A stretch of 15,597 bases of DNA from Deltaproteobacteria bacterium (GTDB lineage: Bacteria > Desulfobacterota > Dissulfuribacteria > Dissulfuribacterales > S140-46): NCBI GenBank assembly GCA_015491585.1, contig WFVQ01000094.1, positions 1 through 15,597 of the forward strand, read 5' to 3'. Numbering within the stretch: position 1 is the stretch's first letter; each line of letters opens with the position of its first letter. The translations under genes and the position numbers were made by a program. Of the stretch, positions 8,041 to 14,736 are shown one piece after another. The notes below the pieces were generated by a model. The model was not told the origin of the DNA. It saw only the letters and a program-made list of their open reading frames with translations, and ran no database searches.

Positions 8041-8056
8041 CCACCACTTGTGGTGG
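8041..8056. repeat. Inverted repeat at the probable coaE start
   Basis: CCACCAC-TT-GTGGTGG is a perfect 7-bp inverted repeat with a 2-base centre; as RNA it can form a 6-bp stem with a CUUG loop. The right arm contains the GTG codons at 8050 and 8053 that are candidate starts for coaE, so the structure could mask the start or act as a binding site. It also falls in the presumed promoter region of the divergent slyD-type gene. Confidence 0.35.
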
Positions 8057-8646
8057 GTGTGACAGGCGGGGTCGCGGCGGGCAAATCAACGTTTGTCCAT
8101 ATATTACAAAATTTTGGATATAAGACAATAAGCGCCGACCGATTGGTGCACGACCTCCTCTCAAGGCCCACGCCCCTGGCCAGGGCCATCGGGAAGGAAT
8201 TCGGTCCGGAGGGGATGGGGCCGGAAGGCGGCGTGGACAGGTCCAGGCTGGGAGAGATCGTGGCCCGTTCTCCCGCTGCCCTCCGCAGGCTGGAGGAGAT
8301 CGTGCATCCCGCGGCAAAAGAGGTGCTGGCCAAGCGGCTTCAAGGGCTTTCGGAGTCTGGGGAAAGGCTGGTATTCGTCGAGATCCCGCTGCTGTTCGAG
8401 GCTGGATGGGACGACCTCTGCGACGTCACCGTGGCCATAGTGGCCGACGACAGGGAGCGGAGACGCCGGATCGCAGCCAGGCTGGACAGCGCCGCCAGGC
8501 ACCTCGACCTGGAGCGGCGGCAGCTGGATCAGCAAGAGAAGGCGGGCCTGGCCCACCACATCATAGAAAACAGCGGAAGCCTGGAGGAGCTGAGACAACA
8601 GGCCAGGGACCTGGTTGACAGGCTGGAAAAGGAACTCAACCCTTGA
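8050..8646 (+). CDS. coaE: Dephospho-CoA kinase CoaE
   Basis: CoaE phosphorylates the 3' hydroxyl of dephospho-CoA, the last step of coenzyme A synthesis, in the cytoplasm. The P-loop TGGVAAGKST is at the N-terminus. It is followed by ISADRLVHDL (substrate-binding Asp), IVHPAAKEVL, the VFVEIPLLFEAGW strand and the late LDQQEKAGLAHHIIENSGSLEEL region typical of the family. The start is uncertain. The GTG at 8050 gives 198 residues and the usual short lead into the P-loop. The frame also has an ATG at 7963, which would add 29 mostly basic, low-complexity residues and whose bases overlap the divergent slyD-type start. Neither has a good ribosome site. It is the only plus-strand gene, and its stop overlaps the 3' end of rtcB by 11 bp. 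Confidence 0.93.
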   Translation: MVGVTGGVAAGKSTFVHILQNFGYKTISADRLVHDLLSRPTPLARAIGKEFGPEGMGPEGGVDRSRLGEIVARSPAALRRLEEIVHPAAKEVLAKRLQGLSESGERLVFVEIPLLFEAGWDDLCDVTVAIVADDRERRRRIAARLDSAARHLDLERRQLDQQEKAGLAHHIIENSGSLEELRQQARDLVDRLEKELNP

Positions 8647-10066
8647 CGCAGGCGAGGGGCCGCAGCCTCGCCACCTTCCTGGCAAGGCCAGCGGCATGGG
8701 TGGCATCCACCACCTGAGAAACGTCCTTGTAGGCCCCTGGTGCTTCCTCTGCAGCACCCCTCATGCTGGCGCTCCTGACGATGATCCCCTGGTGGGCGAG
8801 CTCGGCCAGGACCTTCTTGCCCTTCCACCTCTTCAGGGCCTGCCGCCTGCTCATGGCCCTGCCCGCGCCGTGGCAGGCCGACCCCCAGGTCAGCTCCTCG
8901 CCGGAGGCAGAACCCGCCAGTATATATGATGCGGTCCCCATAGTTCCGCCTATTATCACCGGCTGCCCGGCCTCACGGTAACGTGGGGGAAGCTCGGACC
9001 TGCCTGGCCCAAAGGCCCTGGTCGCTCCCTTGCGATGGACGAACAGCCGCCGCTTCGCGCCGCCCGCCTCATGCTCCTCCACCTTGCAGGTGTTGTGGCT
9101 TACGTCGTATATCAACTGCAGTTGGGCCTTGGGCAGGAGCCGGTCGAACACCTGCCTCACCAGGTGGGTGAGGACCTGACGGTTGGCAAGGGCGCAATTG
9201 ATACCGCATGCCACGGCCTTGAAATAGCTTCGGCCCTCGTCGGACTCTATGGGCGCGCAGACCAACTCCTTCTCTTTTATTGGGATATTGTACTTCCGGG
9301 CCGCACGGCCCAGCACCTGGATATAGTCGGTTCCGATCTGGTGCCCAAGGGCCCTGGAGCCGCAGTGAATGGAGACCACCACCGCCTGCTCCTCCAGCCC
9401 GAAGGCAGAGGCGGCGCTCCTGTCGTAGATCTCATCGACGTACTGTATCTCGAGGTAGTGGTTGCCGGAGCCAAGGGTCCCTACCTGGCGGTGCTGCCGC
9501 TTCTTCGCCATGTCCGACACGGCCGCAGGATCCGCCCCTGGCATGCATCCCCTCTCCTCAACGTACTCCAGGTCCTCGGACTCGCCGTACCCCCTGGAGA
9601 CCGCCCACATGGCGCCACCCACGAGCACCTCGTCGAGCTTCGCCGGAGAGAGCTTGATCGCACCCTCAGAGCCTACTCCCGCCGGCACTGACGAGAACAG
9701 AGCATCGGCAAGTTCCTCCAACTTCGAGACGACCTCTTCCCTGGTGAGGCCGGTTAGAAGGGTACGCACGCCGCACGATACGTCGTAGCCCACTCCGCCT
9801 ACGGATATGACTCCTCCTTCGGCCGGATCGAAGGCTGCCACGCCGCCTATGGGGAAGCCGTATCCCCAGTGGGCATCCGGCATGGCCATAGCCGCCTTCA
9901 CAATGCCGGGCAGAGAGGCGACGTTCATCAGCTGTTCCAGGACCTTGGAGTCCATCTCCTTAATAAGGGCCCTGGAGGCGAAGATACGGGCCGGAACACG
10001 CATATCGCCCTGGCATGGGATCTCCCAGCAGTTCTCACCGCACTCCTTCAACAGCTTGATATCCAT
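8636..10066 (-). CDS. rtcB: RNA-splicing ligase RtcB
   Basis: RtcB joins RNA 2',3'-cyclic phosphate or 3'-phosphate ends to 5'-OH ends using GTP and Mn2+, repairing or splicing RNA. The 476-residue product is complete and close to the archaeal-type length. Metal ligands Asp95 and Cys98 (GYDVSCGVR), His203 (GSGNH), His234 (IHCGSR) and His324 (DVSHN) are present. So are HRKGATRAFGPG at 344-355 and the guanylylation histidine His399 in ACHGAGR. The C-terminus ends in VKG, as is typical of RtcB. A GGAGAAGGTG site precedes the ATG. It follows archease by 18 bp and is the last gene of the right block. No sigma54-dependent RtcR regulator or RtcA cyclase is visible, unlike the enterobacterial arrangement, so control probably comes from the promoter of the upstream operon. 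Confidence 0.98.
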   Translation of the reverse strand: MDIKLLKECGENCWEIPCQGDMRVPARIFASRALIKEMDSKVLEQLMNVASLPGIVKAAMAMPDAHWGYGFPIGGVAAFDPAEGGVISVGGVGYDVSCGVRTLLTGLTREEVVSKLEELADALFSSVPAGVGSEGAIKLSPAKLDEVLVGGAMWAVSRGYGESEDLEYVEERGCMPGADPAAVSDMAKKRQHRQVGTLGSGNHYLEIQYVDEIYDRSAASAFGLEEQAVVVSIHCGSRALGHQIGTDYIQVLGRAARKYNIPIKEKELVCAPIESDEGRSYFKAVACGINCALANRQVLTHLVRQVFDRLLPKAQLQLIYDVSHNTCKVEEHEAGGAKRRLFVHRKGATRAFGPGRSELPPRYREAGQPVIIGGTMGTASYILAGSASGEELTWGSACHGAGRAMSRRQALKRWKGKKVLAELAHQGIIVRSASMRGAAEEAPGAYKDVSQVVDATHAAGLARKVARLRPLACVKG

Positions 10067-10084
10067 ACAGCACCTTCTCCTGGA

Positions 10085-10519
10085 TCACACATCCACCACA
10101 CACTGCGCCACCCACTCCCCATCCATGTGCTCCACCTTCGCCAAGGTAAAAGTGGCGCCCTTCACCTCCACGCCGAGTTCAGCCTCTATATCGTCCAGCC
10201 TCCAGCCAGAGGCGCTCCCCTGCACCGCGAACTCCACTGGATCGATCTCGATGGCGAATTCCCAAAACACCGCACGCTCCATGTCGGCCTGGGCCAGCAG
10301 CTCGTTGAGCCAGGCCACGAAAAGGGCCTCCATATCGAAGGAGGTGCAACTGACAGGGACACTGCAGGAAGGAGGACACGAGGGCGGAGACTCCAGAACA
10401 ATGGAGAACATGGCCCTTGCCCCGGATGCGAACGCCTCTTCCAGGGTGCTGCCCCGGCCCCGCACCCCGATGTCAGCGCCGTGCTCAAATGTCTCGAAAC
10501 CGCGGCGTTCTCTGCTCAC
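10085..10519 (-). CDS. Archease, activator of RtcB
   Basis: Archease speeds guanylylation and multiple turnover of RtcB. The product has FEHGADIG near the N-terminus, LFVAWLNELL in the middle and the closing GEWVAQCVVDV. The three acidic positions expected to bind metal are present (Asp16, Asp62 and the penultimate Asp143, counting from the GTG start). I prefer the GTG at 10519: it overlaps the stop of the upstream gene as GTGA and gives 144 residues, normal for the family. An ATG at 10558 would add 13 residues with a 43-bp overlap. An AAGGAG stands 14 nt before the GTG, rather far. Oddities are a Ser/Pro/Cys-rich insert at 44-60 with three cysteines and EVKGATFTL, where archaeal members often have a histidine after the aromatic residue. 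It lies 18 bp ahead of rtcB, supporting the functional pair. Confidence 0.92.
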   Translation of the reverse strand: MSRERRGFETFEHGADIGVRGRGSTLEEAFASGARAMFSIVLESPPSCPPSCSVPVSCTSFDMEALFVAWLNELLAQADMERAVFWEFAIEIDPVEFAVQGSASGWRLDDIEAELGVEVKGATFTLAKVEHMDGEWVAQCVVDV

Positions 10520-10764
10520 TGGACCAAAGGCCACTCCTTCTTCCCCCACTCTATCCATCCCCAGGCAGAAAGGCCAGTAAAGACGGCGAACAGGGCGGCC
10601 TGGGCATATATGCCGTTATAGAGATCCACGGCGATCCATCCCATGTTGGCGACGGTGTAAACGGCGAACCCGCTGCGCCTCTTCTTTATGTTGAGCACAG
10701 CCCCAAGGATGCTCAGGCCGGTCAGCAGCCAGGGCATGACAGTATCCAGGAAGAGTTCAGACAT
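10516..10764 (-). CDS. Small PnuC-like membrane protein with three helices
   Basis: This 82-residue hydrophobic protein has three predicted membrane segments, at about 9-25, 33-50 and 54-72. The pattern LTGLSILGAVLNIKKRRSGF, then GIYAQAALFAVFTGLSAWGWIEW, resembles part of PnuC-type transporters (nicotinamide riboside/mononucleotide uptake family), especially the G-Y-A-x-x-A-L...GW-x-EW ending. Full PnuC proteins have seven helices built from two three-helix bundles, so this is about half of one, comparable in design to SemiSWEET proteins that work as dimers. The start is the ATG at 10764, two bases after the stop of the isochorismatase-family gene (TAG-GT-ATG). The stop overlaps the archease start. 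The substrate cannot be read from the sequence; family resemblance is by eye, and the function as a transporter is inference. Confidence 0.78.
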   Translation of the reverse strand: MSELFLDTVMPWLLTGLSILGAVLNIKKRRSGFAVYTVANMGWIAVDLYNGIYAQAALFAVFTGLSAWGWIEWGKKEWPLVQ

Positions 10765-10766
10765 AC

Positions 10767-11321
10767 CTACTTCACATGGGGCAGCATGGCCTTGAACTCT
10801 TCGGTGCCGGCCATACGCATGAGCTGGTATATGGCCATCTCGGCCGGACCGAAGGAGATCCCCAGCTGCATGAAGCGGCGCAGCGCCGCCTTGTGGTTGG
10901 CCTTGTCCCTTGATGAGACCGCGTCGGACACAATCCAGGGCTCCAGCCCCATCTTTCTTGCCCCCAAGGCAGACTGGTAAACACATATATGGGACTCGAC
11001 CCCCACCAGGAACACGGTGTCCACAGAGGCAGGGAGCCCCTGGAACACGCTCCTGACTCCGGCATTCGAAAAACAGTCGAACTCCACCTTGTCCAGGGGC
11101 TCCACCCCCTCCAAGACCTCGGACACCTCTTGGACGAAACCTCCCAGCCCCTTCACATACTGGGTGGTGGCAACGACCGGAAGTCCGAAGACCTGGGCGG
11201 CCCGAATCATCAGCACCGCCCTGGATGAGACCCTGTCGGCCTTGTGAATGGCCTTCATCAGCCGTTCCTGCAGATCGATGACCAGGAGCGCACACCGCCT
11301 GGGAGAAAGATCAACCCTCAT
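10767..11321 (-). CDS. Isochorismatase-family cysteine hydrolase
   Basis: This 184-residue cytoplasmic enzyme has the alpha/beta fold of the isochorismatase superfamily. The D-K-C catalytic triad is visible: Asp16 in LLVIDLQERL, Lys78 in LDKVEFDCF and Cys113 in GVESHICVYQSAL. The segment VVATTQYVKGLG at 49-60 resembles the ISOC1/ISOC2/YcaC-like branch (consensus VTEQYPKGLG). The metal-binding DxH...H motif of true nicotinamidases (PncA) is absent, so nicotinamidase is not the favoured call despite the PnuC-like neighbour. The natural substrate of this branch is poorly known. An AAGGAGG site 7 nt before the ATG marks the start clearly, after a 28-bp gap from the cytochrome gene, and the stop is two bases before the next start. 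Confidence 0.9.
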   Translation of the reverse strand: MRVDLSPRRCALLVIDLQERLMKAIHKADRVSSRAVLMIRAAQVFGLPVVATTQYVKGLGGFVQEVSEVLEGVEPLDKVEFDCFSNAGVRSVFQGLPASVDTVFLVGVESHICVYQSALGARKMGLEPWIVSDAVSSRDKANHKAALRRFMQLGISFGPAEMAIYQLMRMAGTEEFKAMLPHVK

Positions 11322-11349
11322 AGTTGTTCCTCCTTCTGTTGCGAATAGA

Positions 11350-11604
11350 CTATCTCTTGTGGCAGAACAGGCAGCGGTACTTGGGCGGATGCCCCTCTGG
11401 AAGAGGCACGTCGCCCTCGGGGTTATGGCACTTCTCGCAGTGTTTCTCGGCCTCCTTCTTCTTCATGGGAAAGAAGCGCTGATGGATCTCATCCTTGGGC
11501 ACCCTGGCCGTGGTCTCCGGGGGCGCGTTCCATAGGAAGATCACTATACCGCCCACGATGACCACGAAGGCTATGTTGTAGAGCCAGGCGTTTTTCTTTT
11601 TCAT
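11350..11604 (-). CDS. Small membrane-anchored diheme cytochrome c
   Basis: The product has 84 residues. A lysine-rich start (MKKKNAWLYN) is followed by one uncleaved-looking membrane helix at about 9-25, then a periplasmic part with two CxxCH heme c sites: CEKCH at 56-60 and CLFCH at 78-82, very close to the C-terminal end. Additional histidines (His41, His55, His72) could serve as distal ligands. It is presumably an electron carrier at the outer face of the inner membrane; partners are unknown. The frame also opens at a GTG at 11610, but an AGGAGG ends 5 nt before the ATG at 11604 and runs into that GTG, so the ATG is chosen. It lies 12 bp behind the RND gene and is probably co-transcribed with it. 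Heme attachment requires a Ccm system not seen here. Confidence 0.88.
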   Translation of the reverse strand: MKKKNAWLYNIAFVVIVGGIVIFLWNAPPETTARVPKDEIHQRFFPMKKKEAEKHCEKCHNPEGDVPLPEGHPPKYRCLFCHKR

Positions 11605-11616
11605 CTCCACCTCCTG

Positions 11617-14600
11617 TCAACGGAACAGCGCCGCCAGGTCCTCGTACGCCACATACAGGCAGGGGATGAGCAGAAGCGTTATCCCCGTGGCGAACAGGAT
11701 ACCAAATCCCAGGCTGATTGCCATGGGGATGAGAAACTGGGCCTGGACGCTGGTCTCCAGGATCATGGGGGTGAGGCCGAAAAAGGTGGTGAGCGAGGTG
11801 AGGAGGATGGGCCGGAACCGCCTCACTCCGCCGGCCACCACCGCCTCCAGGAGCCCTTGCCCCCTCCTCCTCGCGGTGTTGATGTAGTCGATCAGGAGGA
11901 GGGAGTCGTTGACGACCACCCCTGAGAGGGCTACGAGGCCGAACATGCTCAGGATGCTGAGGTCGTAGCCCATGATGAGGTGGCCAGCGATTGCCCCCAC
12001 TATCCCGAACGGTATGGCGCACATTATGATGACCGGCTGAAAATAGCTCTTGAACGAGACGGCGAGGAGGCAGAATATCCCCAGCAGTGCAAGGGTGAAA
12101 CCGGCCCTCATGCTGGCCATGGACTCTGCCTCTTCCTTGTTCTCCCCCTCGAGACCGTAGGTGAGACCTGGATAGTCCTGCATGAGCCGCATGAGCTCGC
12201 CCTTCTGCAGGGCCGAGATGATCTCGTCGGCGTTGGCGGTCTTTGCGTCCACGCTGGCAGTTACGTCCACCACCCTCCTGCGGTTGTACCTGTTTATGGT
12301 GCTGAACCCCCTTCCCAGCTCCACGTCGGCGGCCTCGTAAATAGGGATTTCCCCTCCTGCAGGGGTCCTTATCCTGAGGTTCTCGAGATCATAGACGTGG
12401 CGCCTGGCCGATTCTGGATACTTGACCAGGACCTTGACTTCGGACCTGTCCCTCTGGATTCGCAGGGCCTCGGCGCCGTAGAACGCCGCCCTGAGCTGCC
12501 TGCCCAGCTCCTCCTCGGTGATCCCCAGGAGACGGGCCCTATGCCTGAGTCTAACCTTGAACTCCAGCTTTCCTGCAGAGTAACTATCCTCGATGTCACT
12601 GACGCCCTCGAATCCAGCCAGTGCCCTCTTCAGCCTATCCGAGGCCTCCCGCAAGACCTCCATGCTGTCATGGCTCAATTGGATGTCGATGTTGGCGCCC
12701 ATGTGGACGAGATTGCTCTTGAAGACTATGGCCTCTACCCCTGGGACCGGCCCCAGGCTCTCCCGCCACACCTTGCCGATCTCGGAAGAAGTGATCTCCC
12801 GCTCCTCGGCCGGAACGAGGAACATGTCTATCCCTGCCAGGCTGGAGGCACGCGCGCCCGCTCCGCCCACCGGCCCGCCCCTGTCCAGGCTCCCCCCTAT
12901 GACCGCGTAGATGTGCTTGAGAAGCCTCTGCCCGGACCTCTTCTCGATCTCCTTCACCGTCTCCACACCCTTGGCCTCTACCATCCTGGCCACGGACTCG
13001 GTCTCCTCCACGGGAGCGCCCACGGGAAGCTGGATGGACACCTTGATCTCGTCTCCATCCACGGCGGGCATGAACCTGAACTTGACTATCCCACCCTTGA
13101 CCATGCCCACCGTGACCAGCAGGACCGCCATCCCAGCCGCGATGGTGGCGTACCTGTACGAAAGGCAAAGCTCCAGGAAGCGCCTGTACGGACCGTTCAC
13201 AAACCGTTCGAGCCGCTGGCCGAACCAAAGCCTGATCCCCTCGATGAAGGCCAGGAAACGGCCGCGCTTCTTGAGCCTGCTCTGCCCGGCCAGGTGCGCC
13301 GGAAGCACGAACAAGGACTCGGCGAGGGAAATGAGCAATATGGTTATGACCACAAGGGGGATCACCTTTATGAACTTGCCCAGCATACCCTTCACGTAGA
13401 TCAGGGGGAAAAAGGCCACTATGGTGGTCAGTATGGAGAACACCACGGGCACCGCCACCTCCATAGTGCCGTCTATGGCGGCCTGACCGAAAGGCTTGCC
13501 CCGCTGCCTGTGGGAGTAGATGCTCTCTCCGACCACAATGGCGTCGTCCACCACTATACCCAGGGCCATTATGAAGGCGAACAGCGAGATCATGTTGATG
13601 GATAGATCAACGGTAGGCATGAGCAGGAAGGCCCCGCAGAACGAGACCGGTATCCCCAGCATCACCCATAGGGCCAGCCTTATCTCAAGGAACAGGCCCA
13701 GTGTCACCAGGACCAGGGCCAAACCCAGCGCGGCGTTCTTCAGGAGCAATGAGATCCTGCTCTTGAGCATCCTGGACGTGTCGTTCATTACCGCTAGCCC
13801 AATGGACGCGGGCAGGGATGCCGCGCGCTCCCGCACGTACTCCCTGACTATGGAGCTTATCTCTATGGGCTTCTGCTCGCCCACACGGTAGACCTTCACC
13901 ATAGCCGCCGGTTTTCCGTCGAACTCGGCGGATATATCCTCGTCTGCAAAGCCGTCCTTCACCTCAGCGATCTCGCCAAGGGTCAGCTTGGTGCCGTCTG
14001 GGCGGGCCAGCACCACGATTTTGCGGTACTCATCCGCCCAGTAACGCTTTCCCTTTGTGCGGACCAGTATGTGGCCTCCGCTGGTCTTGATGGTTCCACC
14101 AGGTATATCCTGAGACGCCCTTCTCACCTGGGCCGCGATCGCCTCCAAGGTAAGGCCGTACTTCCTAAGTGTCTCCTCCGGGACCTCGATGGAAATCTCG
14201 TACGGCCGCACACCTCCGAGCTCAACCTGCGTGATCTGCGGATATTCCAAGAGCTCGTCCTTGATCTTCTCTGCGTAGTGCCTGAGGGTCCACTGGTCCA
14301 CCTCCCCGAACACCACCAGCGAAACCACCTCGCGCCTGTTGAGGAGCTTGCTTATCACCGGTTTTTCCGCATCCTTGGGGAAGATGATGATCCTGTCCAC
14401 GGCGTTCTTCACGTCCTGAAGGACAAGATCGGGATCACTCCCCTCCTTGACGGTGGCATAGACGGTGGCCATCCCCTCGGAGGCCACGCCCCGTATCTCC
14501 TTGATACCCTCGACTTCGGAGATGCTGTCCTCTATGGGAAGGACCACACCGTCCTCCACCTCCTCTGGAGCGGCCCCCGGATAAGCAACTGAGACCAAGA

Positions 14601-14736
14601 TGGTGTCCAGGCTCACCTCGGGAAAGATCTCCTGCTTGATGGTGGGGAGCATGATAAGCCCGCCCACTATGAAGAAGAGCATGAGGATGTTGGCGGCCAC
14701 ATGATTGGTGGCCATGTAGCGGATGGCGCCCTTCAT
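11617..14736 (-). CDS. RND-family efflux transporter (AcrB/AcrF-like)
   Basis: This 1039-residue inner-membrane proton-driven transporter has two six-helix halves, each with a large periplasmic loop. The first helix is at about 12-30 and the first loop at about 31-330, with helices 2-6 to about 480. The second loop is at about 553-875, and the last helices run to about 1029. Helix 4 carries the relay pair Asp397-Asp398 in GIVVDDAIVV. In helix 10 the sequence is SGVVVNDSLLLIDYI (938-952), so the lysine of AcrB (Lys940) is replaced by Val and an Asp944 is added. This is a variant found in other environmental RND pumps, and the substrate cannot be inferred. Its ATG overlaps the adaptor stop as ATGA. 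An outer-membrane TolC-like partner is not in the window. Confidence 0.96.
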   Translation of the reverse strand: MKGAIRYMATNHVAANILMLFFIVGGLIMLPTIKQEIFPEVSLDTILVSVAYPGAAPEEVEDGVVLPIEDSISEVEGIKEIRGVASEGMATVYATVKEGSDPDLVLQDVKNAVDRIIIFPKDAEKPVISKLLNRREVVSLVVFGEVDQWTLRHYAEKIKDELLEYPQITQVELGGVRPYEISIEVPEETLRKYGLTLEAIAAQVRRASQDIPGGTIKTSGGHILVRTKGKRYWADEYRKIVVLARPDGTKLTLGEIAEVKDGFADEDISAEFDGKPAAMVKVYRVGEQKPIEISSIVREYVRERAASLPASIGLAVMNDTSRMLKSRISLLLKNAALGLALVLVTLGLFLEIRLALWVMLGIPVSFCGAFLLMPTVDLSINMISLFAFIMALGIVVDDAIVVGESIYSHRQRGKPFGQAAIDGTMEVAVPVVFSILTTIVAFFPLIYVKGMLGKFIKVIPLVVITILLISLAESLFVLPAHLAGQSRLKKRGRFLAFIEGIRLWFGQRLERFVNGPYRRFLELCLSYRYATIAAGMAVLLVTVGMVKGGIVKFRFMPAVDGDEIKVSIQLPVGAPVEETESVARMVEAKGVETVKEIEKRSGQRLLKHIYAVIGGSLDRGGPVGGAGARASSLAGIDMFLVPAEEREITSSEIGKVWRESLGPVPGVEAIVFKSNLVHMGANIDIQLSHDSMEVLREASDRLKRALAGFEGVSDIEDSYSAGKLEFKVRLRHRARLLGITEEELGRQLRAAFYGAEALRIQRDRSEVKVLVKYPESARRHVYDLENLRIRTPAGGEIPIYEAADVELGRGFSTINRYNRRRVVDVTASVDAKTANADEIISALQKGELMRLMQDYPGLTYGLEGENKEEAESMASMRAGFTLALLGIFCLLAVSFKSYFQPVIIMCAIPFGIVGAIAGHLIMGYDLSILSMFGLVALSGVVVNDSLLLIDYINTARRRGQGLLEAVVAGGVRRFRPILLTSLTTFFGLTPMILETSVQAQFLIPMAISLGFGILFATGITLLLIPCLYVAYEDLAALFR

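Noticed and set aside
10767..11321. Nicotinamidase (PncA), suggested by the PnuC-like neighbour
   Set aside because: The catalytic D-K-C triad is shared by the whole superfamily, but the metal-binding DxH...H segment is replaced by TTQYVKGLG, so the specific call is not supported.
11980..13605. 541-codon open frame on the plus strand, antisense to the RND transporter
   Set aside because: It is rich in His, Leu, Pro, Gly and Asp with no recognisable domain, lies wholly inside a strongly conserved gene, and has no convincing ribosome site. It is typical of the mirror frame of a GC-rich gene.
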